Counted from the first letter of the stretch, positions 1 to 6,646 are shown. The stretch: DNA of 10,432 nucleotides from Leptolinea sp. UBA1437 (GCA_002329625.1 DCTP01000025.1:12928-23359); one strand, 5' to 3'. Program-made: numbers and translations. Notes: generated by a model from the sequence alone, not told the origin.

Positions 1-78
1 ATAACGAAAAATACGACAGTCGAAGCGCTCAAACACGATTTATTCTTATCTGATTTGGCGTGGAAACTGCGGTCATAG
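1..78 (+). CDS. 3' end of an upstream gene, possibly L-arabinose isomerase (partial)
   Basis: An open frame runs in from the left edge and stops at TAG (76-78), giving 25 residues that begin ITKNTTVEALKHD and end LAWKLRS. Its stop lies 10 bases before the araD start and the araD ribosome binding site overlaps its end, so the two genes are almost certainly co-transcribed. The shape of the tail (Thr-Thr, then LK, a short gap, Asp, and an aromatic residue near the end) recalls the C-terminus of L-arabinose isomerases, which often precede araD. This is a resemblance from memory over a very short stretch. A sugar kinase of the FGGY family is the main alternative. That it is the end of a real gene is more certain than its identity. 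Confidence 0.5.
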   Translation: MTKNTTVEALKHDLFLSDLAWKLRS

Positions 79-88
79 GATTTCTGAG

Positions 89-799
89 ATGCTTGAAGAA
101 TTAAAAAAATCTGTTTTAGATGCAAATTTGTCATTGCCCCGATACGGTTTGGTCACTTTTACCTGGGGGAATGTTTCCGGCATAAACAGAGATCTGGGTC
201 TGGTTGTGATTAAACCGTCTGGAGTGACTTATGACGACATGAGTGTTGATGATATGGTTGTAATCGAACTCAAAACTGGCAAAATAGCGGAAGGAAGATT
301 GAACCCTTCATCTGATACACCGACTCATTTAATTCTTTATCAAGCATTTCCGGAAATCGGCGGAATCGTCCATACGCACAGTCGTTGGGCTACGATATTC
401 GCTCAGATGGGGCAGGGAATTCCGCCGTTCGGAACGACTCACGCCGATTATTTTTATGGCGAAATTCCCTGTACCCGAAAAATGAAGAATGAAGAAATTC
501 AGGGTGCGCCTGGCTATTACGAACGCGAAACCGGCAACGTAATTGTCGAACGATTTGAAGATATCGATCCGATGACCATCCCGGGAGTGGTCGTACATAG
601 CCACGGACCTTTTGCATGGGGCGAAAGCCCGCAAGAGGCTGTCCATAACGCTGTCGTAATGGAAGAAGTGGCTTTTATGGCATGGCATATGATGGCGGTC
701 AGTGCCAAGCCTATCCCGATCATGCAACAGGAACTGTTGGATAAACACTTTTTACGTAAGCACGGGAAAGATGCTTACTACGGTCAGAAATCAGGTTGA
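89..799 (+). CDS. araD: L-ribulose-5-phosphate 4-epimerase
   Basis: This cytoplasmic class II aldolase-like enzyme interconverts L-ribulose 5-phosphate and D-xylulose 5-phosphate, linking L-arabinose (or related pentose) breakdown to the pentose phosphate pathway. The 236 residues align almost end to end with E. coli AraD (231 aa). Visible landmarks are LVTFTWGNVSG (21-31), IKPSGV (41-46), SSDTPTH (74-80), GGIVHTHSR (91-99), GTTHADYFYGEIPCTRKM (115-132), VVHSHGPFAWG (168-178) and KHGKDAYYGQ near the end. Zinc ligands expected from the family are present as Asp76, His95, His97 and His172, with the catalytic residues Asp120 and Tyr230. AGGA (77-80) lies eight bases before the ATG. UlaF and SgbE are close paralogues with the same chemistry, so the physiological sugar could be ascorbate- or gulonate-derived. 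A possible isomerase upstream favours arabinose. The gene ends one base from a convergent permease gene. Confidence 0.96.
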   Translation: MLEELKKSVLDANLSLPRYGLVTFTWGNVSGINRDLGLVVIKPSGVTYDDMSVDDMVVIELKTGKIAEGRLNPSSDTPTHLILYQAFPEIGGIVHTHSRWATIFAQMGQGIPPFGTTHADYFYGEIPCTRKMKNEEIQGAPGYYERETGNVIVERFEDIDPMTIPGVVVHSHGPFAWGESPQEAVHNAVVMEEVAFMAWHMMAVSAKPIPIMQQELLDKHFLRKHGKDAYYGQKSG

Positions 800-800
800 G

Positions 801-1655
801 CTAATTTCTCGCTTCCCACTCACGTTCTTTCAGATTGGTATAGAGATAAATTATTGCTGAAACAGATGAGAACAGGAAAATGACGACCGAAGTGGCGGCG
901 GCTAATTCATATTCGTGATAGATGGAGAATAATCTTCGCAAATAAACGCCGAGCATCAATGGGTGGTTCGGACCGATCAAGTAGGGTGTTGTGAACGAGC
1001 TGATATTACCCATAAAAACGAAAGTCATCGCAATCATGACATCCTTAATGGACAACGGAAGAATCATTGAAAAGAAAACCCGAATTTGATTCGCTCCCAC
1101 ATCTCTGGCGCTCTCGATGATAGAATCCTGAATTCCGGAAAGCGCGGAGACAATGATCATGGTTGCAAAGGGGATATTGAACCAAATATTCATCAGGATG
1201 ATTCCTTTTGCGTTATAGAGCAAGCCTGGTTTAAAATTATCTCCGAATAAGAGTGATATTCTGTTCAACAATCCAGAATCGCGAATGATAGTCGTCATGG
1301 CATAAACGGCGACCAAACTGGGGATGAATCTGGGTAAAAGATAGATAGTACCAATAAATTTACTGACTTTATTGTCTGTAAAGCGAAGATAAAGTGCCAA
1401 AAGATAAGAAATCGCAATCGTTACGATTACGGTAACTACCGTGATCCAAAATGTGTAAACAATACTTGCGGTCGAAATTTCATCCGTAAAGAGATAAACA
1501 TAATTTTCCAGCGTGTATTTTCCGGTATCGGGGCTTTTAAAACTTTGAACTACCGTATTCAGTAAAGGGTAAACCAGCACTCCCAGCGAAATCAGCAACG
1601 ACGGTGCGAGCATTGCGATAATAAAAAGGTTGGTTTTCCAAGTACGTTTTTCCAT
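801..1655 (-). CDS. ABC transporter permease, PotB/FbpB-like, last gene of operon
   Basis: This is an inner-membrane subunit of a binding-protein-dependent importer. The 284 residues start with a positively charged tail (MEKRTWKTN), followed by about six hydrophobic segments near 10-36, 66-90, 98-124, 148-171, 203-222 and 253-273. The cytoplasmic EAA loop that docks on the ATPase is at about 180-205 (ESARDVGANQIRVFF, then ILPLSIKDV). The ATG at 1655 is preceded by GAGGGG, a good ribosome binding site. The gene is separated from the upstream binding-protein gene by 106 bases that contain a long hairpin, which may lower its expression relative to the binding protein. It pairs with the permease at 4027-4866 to form the membrane channel. 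The family resembles polyamine, iron and YnjC-type permeases; the substrate cannot be read from this subunit. Confidence 0.88.
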   Translation of the reverse strand: MEKRTWKTNLFIIAMLAPSLLISLGVLVYPLLNTVVQSFKSPDTGKYTLENYVYLFTDEISTASIVYTFWITVVTVIVTIAISYLLALYLRFTDNKVSKFIGTIYLLPRFIPSLVAVYAMTTIIRDSGLLNRISLLFGDNFKPGLLYNAKGIILMNIWFNIPFATMIIVSALSGIQDSIIESARDVGANQIRVFFSMILPLSIKDVMIAMTFVFMGNISSFTTPYLIGPNHPLMLGVYLRRLFSIYHEYELAAATSVVIFLFSSVSAIIYLYTNLKEREWEARN

Positions 1656-1682
1656 GTTATATTCCCCTCTAAGAAATTCTTT

Positions 1683-1730
1683 GGGTATGGAATCATTCTT
1701 TCCCTTGTCGGGAATGATGATTCCATACCC
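1683..1730 (-). repeat. Long inverted repeat between binding-protein and permease genes
   Basis: GGGTATGGAATCAT (1683-1696) and ATGATTCCATACCC (1717-1730) are perfect 14-base complements. A further five pairs (TTCCC 1700-1704 with GGGAA 1710-1714) continue the stem across a small 3x2 internal loop, and the apical loop is TTGTC. The RNA hairpin would form just after the stop of the binding-protein gene and before the permease ribosome binding site. There is no U-tract after it on the minus strand, so it is not a clean intrinsic terminator. Stem-loops at this position in ABC operons are known to protect upstream mRNA and limit downstream expression, as with malE/malF. That role is inferred here. 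Confidence 0.8.
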
Positions 1731-1761
1731 GCTTCAATCGATTACAGAGTTAGCAAATCTG

Positions 1762-2895
1762 TTATGGCAGCGTTGCGATTTCACGATCCCATCTTTGGTT
1801 GATAACATCACCTAGACTGCCGATCGAAAAGACCTTAAAGCTTGAAACATCCAAACCCTCGATCATTTTTGCGGCGTCGGATTGAATCGTAGAAATGTCG
1901 ATAACCGGTACGGCATACATCAGTTCCAAGCATTTCTTTTGACCTTCCGGACTGATCACGTAGTTGATAAAGTCATAACATGCTTCCGGTTCGGCGCCGA
2001 TGGAAGTCACGGCCATAACAACATCCGTACCGCCGAGGGGATAATCTTCGAGCTGATAAATCTTTACGGTATCCGGTAGTGTTCCGTTTGCCAAGTTGCT
2101 CAAAGTTTGATCCGCCCAAGCGGGGATCAGATCCACCTCTTTGTTTATGAGCAGGTCAAGCGTTCCCTGGTTCTTGTTGGGATAGACCACTTTCCCGCCC
2201 GATTTATACAAGTAAGGATGAATTCTCTTCAACAAAGCGAAACCTTCATCATATTGCTCTGCCCATTTCGGATCATTCGACATATAGGATTCTTCCGGCA
2301 GGAATTTATAAATCGCCGTGCGGACAAAGCCCGAACCCGCGCCGCCGGTGCTCGGAGAGTTGTAGGCAAATTTTCCGGGATTTGCTTGGACATATGCTTC
2401 CAATTCGTCCCATGTTTTAGGAGGATTGGGAAGTCGGGCTGAATCATAAGCCATAACCACGGTTGTTCCGCGGTACGGTACAAATTTGCTCTCGTAAATG
2501 GAAGGTTTAATCAGAAGATTCTGATAATTGGGGATCTTTGAGAAATCAAGGTCCCGGAATAAATCCGTACTTCCGGCTTCATCGATGTACTGTTGCAGAG
2601 AGGTACTGTTTTCCGCGATAATATCAAAACCGGAATTGGTTTTACCCGTCTTATAGGCTGCAGCAATCCGTGAACTTAATGTATCTTCACCGGTCCCTGA
2701 AAGGATAAATTGCAGTTTTACGACAGAGGTTGATTCGGGCCGAGCATTATAAGCCTCAATAAGATTATTGAAGAGATCAGAAACATTTTGCGATCCCGTG
2801 CTCCATAAAGTTACGGTCGGCTTGTCCGCAGCCGCGACCGGGCTGACAGCGACGACGAAAATCAACACAAGCAATAAAGCTAATTTTGTTTTCAT
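1762..2895 (-). CDS. ABC transporter periplasmic solute-binding protein
   Basis: This 377-residue protein captures the substrate for the adjacent ABC importer. It opens with a typical Sec signal peptide: MKTK, a hydrophobic core from about 5 to 20, then AAA|D with likely cleavage after Ala23. There is no lipobox cysteine, so the mature protein should be soluble in a periplasm. The mature part begins TVTLWSTGSQ, as in family 1 extracellular binding proteins (PotD, FbpA, ThiB and YnjB class). It contains a typical hinge region (GTTVVMAYDSARLPNPPKTWDEL, about 143-165) and a C-terminal lobe with EACYDFINYVISPEGQKK. The ribosome binding site AAGGAGT lies just before the ATG. It sits between the ATPase and second permease genes. 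The substrate is unknown: the phosphodiesterase gene at the head of the operon hints at a glycerophospho-compound, while the family also covers polyamines, iron, thiamine and aminoethylphosphonate. Confidence 0.88.
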   Translation of the reverse strand: MKTKLALLLVLIFVVAVSPVAAADKPTVTLWSTGSQNVSDLFNNLIEAYNARPESTSVVKLQFILSGTGEDTLSSRIAAAYKTGKTNSGFDIIAENSTSLQQYIDEAGSTDLFRDLDFSKIPNYQNLLIKPSIYESKFVPYRGTTVVMAYDSARLPNPPKTWDELEAYVQANPGKFAYNSPSTGGAGSGFVRTAIYKFLPEESYMSNDPKWAEQYDEGFALLKRIHPYLYKSGGKVVYPNKNQGTLDLLINKEVDLIPAWADQTLSNLANGTLPDTVKIYQLEDYPLGGTDVVMAVTSIGAEPEACYDFINYVISPEGQKKCLELMYAVPVIDISTIQSDAAKMIEGLDVSSFKVFSIGSLGDVINQRWDREIATLP

Positions 2896-2919
2896 TTAAA
2901 TACTCCTTTTTGATTAATT

Positions 2920-2945
2920 CCGGCTCCCGAAATTGGGAAGCGCGG
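2920..2945 (-). repeat. Imperfect hairpin upstream of binding-protein gene
   Basis: In the 84-base gap between the ATPase and binding-protein genes, CCG-GCTCCC (2920-2928) can pair with GGGAAGC (2935-2941) and then CGG (2943-2945). There is one bulged A, one bulged G, and a six-base loop. It lies roughly 10 bases upstream of the binding-protein ribosome binding site on the minus strand. It could act as a 5' stabilising element or a processing boundary. No U-tract follows, so a terminator is unlikely. Confidence 0.4.
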
Positions 2946-2979
2946 TTATTTAACAAATGATAAATTTGCACCGGCCGGA

Positions 2980-3993
2980 TTATGCGGGCGCAATTTTTTC
3001 CCTTTTCTTTTCCGAATCGGGTTCGTAACGATAAGTGCCTTCAAAAAAGCAATTTACCATATCTCCGCGTTTGAATTTTCCGGCTGTTTCCGCCGATACG
3101 TATGCTTTCACAATTCCGCTGTCCGTTCCGATCGCAATTTCATAGAAATGGCCTAACATCATAATTGTCCGAACATAGCCCCCGATATCTCCGCCGGTTC
3201 CATCCCCCAATTCCACCGTCACGTTTTCGGGTCGAACGGCAATCGTTGTTCCGTCACGCTGTTCGATAAAATTCATTTCTCCGATGAAGTCGGCGATGTA
3301 GCGAGATGCCGGATGATCGTAAATTTCCGCTGGCGTTCCAATCTGTTCGAAAGATCCCTTATTCATCACCACAATCCGATCGGACAACGCCATCGCTTCT
3401 TCCTGATCATGCGTGACAAAAACGACCGTGATTTCCAAATCGGTCTGGATCTTTCTTAATTCCTCACGCATTTGAGAACGGATTTTGGCATCCAAAGCTG
3501 AAAAAGGTTCATCCAAGAGCAGCACTTCCGGTTGGAGTAAAAGAGAACGAGCAATCGCGATCCGTTGTTGTTGTCCTCCAGACATTTGATTGGGATATTT
3601 TTTTTCAAAGCCCGACATTTTTACCAATTCGAGCATTTCAGTAATTCTTCTTTGGATTTCCGGCTTCGGAATTTTCCGCAATTTCAAGCCGAAAGCCATA
3701 TTTTCATAAACGGTCATATGCGGCCATAAGTTATAGCTTTGAAAAACCATGGCGGTAGGGCGTTTTTCGGGCGGCAAGTGAGAAATATCCTTACCGTCGA
3801 TCAAAATCGAGCCGGTGTCGCAACTCAAAAAACCGGCAACTGTGCGTAAAATGGTTGTTTTTCCGCAACCGGAAGGGCCAAGCAAAGTGACTAATTCTCC
3901 CAGATTTACCGTCAGATTAATGTTCCTGACTCCGTCGCCCGTCTTATAGATTTTGGTCATATTACGGATTTCGAGTTTTACCTGATCACTCAT
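2980..3993 (-). CDS. ABC transporter ATP-binding protein, PotA/FbpC/UgpC class
   Basis: This is the cytoplasmic motor subunit that hydrolyses ATP to drive import. In order, the 337 residues show Walker A GPSGCGKT (39-46), Q-loop MVFQSYNLWPHMTVYEN (Gln85), signature MSGGQQQR (137-144), Walker B VLLLDEP (157-163), D-loop SALD (165-168) and switch His195 in FVTHDQEEA. After about residue 240 comes a C-terminal TOBE-type region marked by IAVRPENVTV and GHFYEIAIGTDSG, usual in carbohydrate, polyamine and iron importers of this class. The full length is normal for the family. The ATG at 3993 has AAGGAAA about nine bases upstream. It lies 33 bases after the permease gene and 84 bases before the binding-protein gene in the same orientation. 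The sequence establishes the class but not the substrate. Confidence 0.93.
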   Translation of the reverse strand: MSDQVKLEIRNMTKIYKTGDGVRNINLTVNLGELVTLLGPSGCGKTTILRTVAGFLSCDTGSILIDGKDISHLPPEKRPTAMVFQSYNLWPHMTVYENMAFGLKLRKIPKPEIQRRITEMLELVKMSGFEKKYPNQMSGGQQQRIAIARSLLLQPEVLLLDEPFSALDAKIRSQMREELRKIQTDLEITVVFVTHDQEEAMALSDRIVVMNKGSFEQIGTPAEIYDHPASRYIADFIGEMNFIEQRDGTTIAVRPENVTVELGDGTGGDIGGYVRTIMMLGHFYEIAIGTDSGIVKAYVSAETAGKFKRGDMVNCFFEGTYRYEPDSEKKREKIAPA

Positions 3994-4026
3994 AATGTAA
4001 AGTTTCCTTCCCGGTTTTTTGATAAA

Positions 4027-4866
4027 TTAACCCATTTTATATCCGCGGGCGAGCGTATCTGCGCCGAGGTATCTACGCATTAATAACAACAATGCGAGGT
4101 TGGGGGCGATAAGGATCAAAGAGAAAACAGCGCCGGCGGTAGATGGGTAATCAAGAATAACGCCATACATTTCTACAGTCATCGTACGGTAATACGGCAA
4201 ACCTACCAAGAGAGTACCGGTGCTTTCGCCCAAAGAGGCGATAAAAGCAAACATGGCTGCCACCGCGATCCCAGGCCAGGCTGTCGGCAGGGTTATGTAC
4301 CAAAAAGTACGCAGCGGACCGGCACCGGCATCCCTTGCCGCCTCCTCTTGGTTGGCGGGAACGTTACGAAATGCGCTGGTTGGAAGCCAAATCATCATCA
4401 TCATACATTCGATCAGATGGATCAGAAGAACACCTGTAAACGTCCCCATCAGATTCATCTTGTAAAACACGATCGCCATGGAAGTGTAGATACCAATTTT
4501 CGGGAATGCATTTCCCAGCAAAAAAGAGAACATAACCATTTTTCTGCCGCGAAAATTATATCTTGCAAGAACGTAAGCTGCGGGAAGGCAGATGATCATT
4601 GAAATAAATGTCGTCGCAAATGCAAATTCAAACGAAAGTCCGATTGATTTCACCAACGTCGGTTGCTTTAGTACATAATTCCACCATTGAAAACCAAATT
4701 GAGAGGGGATAATCGAAGGGTACTCGTATTTATTTGCGAATGCCAGCATAAAAGTGTAGAGTAACGGTCCATAAAAAAACAGGATAAAAACAATCAGAAG
4801 AAGTGCTTCATAAAAACGTCTTTTGCCGAGACTGTGATACCAACGTTTAGGATTCAGGAAACTCAT
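4027..4866 (-). CDS. ABC transporter permease, PotC/YdcV/PhnV-like
   Basis: This is the second inner-membrane channel subunit of the importer. I place the start at the ATG (cat, 4864-4866) rather than the longer TTG at 4914. The sequence AAAGGAGAT lies about 10 bases upstream of this ATG, and the extra 16 residues would be charged and unlike the family. The protein is then 279 residues: a basic tail (MSFLNPKRWYHSLGKRRF), about six hydrophobic segments starting near residue 20, and an EAA loop at 175-199 (EEAARDAGAGPLRTFWYITLP), followed by WPGIAVAAMFAF and GESTGTLLVG. A run of four methionines lies in the fourth hydrophobic segment. Its first 20 bases overlap the end of the phosphodiesterase gene, and its ribosome binding site lies inside that gene, so the two are probably translationally coupled. 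Confidence 0.9.
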   Translation of the reverse strand: MSFLNPKRWYHSLGKRRFYEALLLIVFILFFYGPLLYTFMLAFANKYEYPSIIPSQFGFQWWNYVLKQPTLVKSIGLSFEFAFATTFISMIICLPAAYVLARYNFRGRKMVMFSFLLGNAFPKIGIYTSMAIVFYKMNLMGTFTGVLLIHLIECMMMMIWLPTSAFRNVPANQEEAARDAGAGPLRTFWYITLPTAWPGIAVAAMFAFIASLGESTGTLLVGLPYYRTMTVEMYGVILDYPSTAGAVFSLILIAPNLALLLLMRRYLGADTLARGYKMG

Positions 4867-5683
4867 TTTTTCGATTATCTCCTTTCTGTCTGGCTTCTTG
4901 TTCGATAAAACCAAGAAAATCCATTTTGATCTTTATGGCCATTTTTACCTTTTTTGTGGTGATATTTCGGACTCTTAATTGCAACAGCCTGTGGATTTCT
5001 TCGCTGTCATTCACCGTCCATACCGAAACTTTTAACCCATTCTTATGAAAGAATCGAATACGATCATTCGTAGCATACTCGAGTGGCATATTGAAAGTAG
5101 TAAGAGAAAAATCTTTCGCCATTTTGATCAAATCAGGAAGGTATCTATCGGGATCGGGCACTTCGTCACGCAAAACTTCCCATGGATTAGTGTGTAGCGT
5201 CTTCCTTAAATCCTCTTTCCCTTCCGCAATCAGCTTCTTTTCAACCAACGGAATCATCGCTTCTTCAATATTCCATTGGATATCGCATTTTTCGATTATT
5301 TCCGGCATCTGCCGCAATAGTTCCGGCGTAACACTGCCGGAAAGATAAATTCTGTCTTTGGAAAGCTGATATTGTTCGGCTGATTCAAGTACGGAAGGAA
5401 TAATCTCTGTCTCTTTGATATCGCAATTCAAGCAGACACATTTATTTGTTCGGATCATCTCCATAACTTGGGTTAATTCTGCATGTCCGGCGTATATTCT
5501 TTCTTGATCAAGATTATGAGAAAGAATCAGTTTTCCGTTTTTGTCTGCTCGGACATCCACTTCGATTATATCTGCTCGGTTATGAATCCCCGAAAAAACA
5601 GATTCCAGCGAATTCATCGGTGTATCATCACAGCCGCTATGGGCAGTGATCGTTGTGTGAATCAAATTGTTTCCGTTTAGCAT
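4847..5683 (-). CDS. Glycerophosphodiester phosphodiesterase-like protein, divergent
   Basis: This 278-residue protein has the GDPD TIM-barrel pattern: TAHSGCDDTPMNS at the N-terminus (family form AHRG...PENT), IIEVDVRADKNGKLILSHN (38-57), CLNCDIKE (84-91) and VSVWTVND (219-226). Family members cleave glycerophosphodiesters to glycerol 3-phosphate and an alcohol. The two general acid-base histidines are present as His15 and His56, and the metal ligands as Glu41, Asp43 and probably Asp88. The arginine of the HR pair is replaced by Ser16, the PEN glutamate is missing, and the C-terminal GIITDxP box has become NITTKKV. Activity or specificity may therefore differ from UgpQ or GlpQ. No signal peptide is seen, so it should be cytoplasmic and act on imported substrate. 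It is the first gene of the ABC operon. The ATG at 5683 lacks a clear ribosome binding site. Confidence 0.8.
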   Translation of the reverse strand: MLNGNNLIHTTITAHSGCDDTPMNSLESVFSGIHNRADIIEVDVRADKNGKLILSHNLDQERIYAGHAELTQVMEMIRTNKCVCLNCDIKETEIIPSVLESAEQYQLSKDRIYLSGSVTPELLRQMPEIIEKCDIQWNIEEAMIPLVEKKLIAEGKEDLRKTLHTNPWEVLRDEVPDPDRYLPDLIKMAKDFSLTTFNMPLEYATNDRIRFFHKNGLKVSVWTVNDSEEIHRLLQLRVRNITTKKVKMAIKIKMDFLGFIEQEARQKGDNRKNEFPES

Positions 5684-5826
5684 ATTACCATGCGAATTTT
5701 TCCGATAAAAAATGAAAACTCACCTTTCTATGGCAAAAAATATCTTCAATAAGCTGTTTGAAAATCCTTTAAAAATTTTTTATTCCCGCTAATCGGAGCG
5801 AAAATATTACTTTTGAAACAAAAACA

Positions 5827-5835
5827 ATCATAACA
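5827..5835 (-). promoter_or_regulatory. Candidate extended -10 promoter of the ABC operon
   Basis: On the minus strand the sequence reads TGTTATGAT, matching the extended -10 pattern TGnTATAAT with one mismatch. The -35 region 17-18 bases upstream (TTCTTT) is weak, as is usual for extended -10 promoters. Transcription would start near 5820 and leave a leader of about 137 bases before the phosphodiesterase ATG. The surrounding AT-rich sequence makes chance matches likely. Confidence 0.4.
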
Positions 5836-5976
5836 TGGGACAATTTAAAGAAAGAATTTATTCTGTAAAATTGTCGTAAAAAACAAGTAAAACCATAGGT
5901 AATTTTGCCTGAATATCTCCTTTTCGAAAAGTTTATTTCATAAATTATTTTTTCTTTATTAACACATTTTTTTATT

Positions 5977-5992
5977 TCGACAAAAATGTCGA
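5977..5992 (-). repeat. Perfect 6-bp hairpin downstream of the cupin gene
   Basis: TCGACA (5977-5982) and TGTCGA (5987-5992) are perfect complements around four A residues (U residues in the minus-strand RNA). The element lies 23 bases beyond the cupin stop codon. On the minus strand it is followed by an A-rich run, not a U-tract, so if it ends the cupin mRNA it does so as a 3' stabiliser or in a factor-dependent way. It could also be a protein-binding palindrome. Confidence 0.4.
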
Positions 5993-6015
5993 CTCATCAA
6001 AGAGATTTTAGTAGC

Positions 6016-6363
6016 TTATTTTGTATCTTCGACTTCAAATTTATCCGATTCCATGTACGGAGCTAACATAAAGATTACACGGGCTTCTTCGGAACTGACG
6101 TTAGCGAGTGCATGAACTTCATTTGGCTCGCAACGAACGACATCTCCCGGTTTTAAGTTATAAACGGTCCCGTCAACATTTAATTGAACGTTTCCTTTTT
6201 CGACATAAAAATTTTCCTCCATTACTTTATGAAAATGCGGAGTTAACTTTTGTCCAGGTTTTAAACGAATAATGCCCATGTTCATCCGCGGACCCTTGAT
6301 GATATATTTCGGTCCCCAATCACCGAATCGGTACTCTTTTTCGTTTTCATTGATTATGTCCAT
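6016..6363 (-). CDS. Small single-domain cupin protein
   Basis: This 115-residue protein is one cupin beta-barrel. Cupin motif 1 is PGQKLTPHFHKVMEENFYVEKG (36-57) with metal-type residues His43, His45 and Glu49 or Glu50. Motif 2 is PGDVVRCEPNEVHALAN (72-88) with His84 and the closing Asn88. Both histidine motifs are intact, so a bound metal is likely. Small cupins of this kind include sugar isomerases, dioxygenases and ligand-sensing proteins, and the sequence does not decide between them. It is cytoplasmic, with no signal peptide. The ATG at 6363 is preceded by AAAGGAGT with a ten-base gap. It is transcribed away from metN, with 465 bases between the starts, and stands alone: the next gene downstream is 332 bases away behind its own candidate promoter. 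No functional link to either neighbour can be shown. Confidence 0.88.
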   Translation of the reverse strand: MDIINENEKEYRFGDWGPKYIIKGPRMNMGIIRLKPGQKLTPHFHKVMEENFYVEKGNVQLNVDGTVYNLKPGDVVRCEPNEVHALANVSSEEARVIFMLAPYMESDKFEVEDTK

Positions 6364-6420
6364 ATGCTGTAATACTCCTTTATAAATTCGTTTGAGATGG
6401 AATACATATCCTATGAAAAA

Positions 6421-6447
6421 ATTTTATTTCCGTGTAAAAAATGTCAA
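6421..6447 (-). promoter_or_regulatory. Candidate promoter of the cupin gene
   Basis: On the minus strand a perfect TTGACA (6442-6447) is followed after 15 bases by TAAAAT (6421-6426). The spacer is short of the usual 16-18, which lowers confidence. It would give a leader of about 50 bases before the cupin ATG. Confidence 0.4.
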
Positions 6448-6491
6448 TATAATTTTATCAAAGTTAAAGCGGACTGTTTTCTGAATTTTTG

Positions 6492-6506
6492 AATCTTGAG
6501 AAGATT
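6492..6506. promoter_or_regulatory. Operator-like palindrome in the divergent region
   Basis: AATCTT and AAGATT are perfect six-base arms around a GAG centre. The site lies upstream of both the cupin and metN candidate promoters, where a shared regulator could bind. No known operator consensus is recognised, and a six-base arm in AT-rich DNA can arise by chance. Confidence 0.25.
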
Positions 6507-6611
6507 TCGAGTAATAGGATGTTTGATCATCTGATAATTAAATACATTATTAAAAAAATCATTCTTTGACCGTAAACGATTATTAAATTGTCATAAAAAT
6601 GAAGGAATCCC

Positions 6612-6640
6612 TTGACCGGTAATTCGAATTCTACTAAACT
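6612..6640 (+). promoter_or_regulatory. Candidate sigma-70-type promoter of metNIQ
   Basis: TTGACC (6612-6617) and TAAACT (6635-6640) are separated by exactly 17 bases, giving five of six and four of six consensus matches. Transcription would start near 6647, directly before the structured leader and its terminator. This placement fits an attenuation-controlled operon. Confidence 0.65.
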
Positions 6641-6646
6641 AGCCTT

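Larger units (their letters stand above)
5684..6015. other. AT-rich intergenic region between cupin and ABC operon
   Basis: These 332 bases hold no convincing gene. Listed separately are a candidate extended -10 promoter for the ABC operon (5827-5835) and a perfect hairpin behind the cupin gene (5977-5992). Also visible are a 12-base palindrome CTTTTCGAAAAG (5920-5931) and, on the minus strand, a ribosome-binding-like AAAGGAGAT near 5914-5922 with no start codon at a useful distance. The leader from the candidate promoter to the phosphodiesterase start is about 137 bases. Confidence 0.6.

Noticed and set aside
2971..2978. CCGGCCGG palindrome after the ATPase gene
   Set aside because: Eight bases, self-complementary without a loop, in a short intergenic gap; compatible with chance.
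4867..4914. Longer permease reading from TTG 4914
   Set aside because: Rare start codon without a good ribosome binding site; the internal ATG 4866 has AAAGGAGAT upstream and gives a family-like N-terminus.
5769..5806. Attenuator in the GDPD operon leader (CGCT/AGCG followed by an A- and T-rich run, minus strand)
   Set aside because: The stem is only four base pairs and the following run starts with A residues; too weak to call.
5884..5922. Small gene behind AAAGGAGAT on the minus strand
   Set aside because: The first ATG is about 20 bases away and opens a frame of only 12 codons (MVLLVFYDNFTE); the spacing is too long and there is nothing to support translation.
5977..5992. Intrinsic terminator for the cupin gene
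   Set aside because: The stem is perfect, but on the minus strand it is followed by A residues rather than a U-tract, so I list it only as a hairpin.
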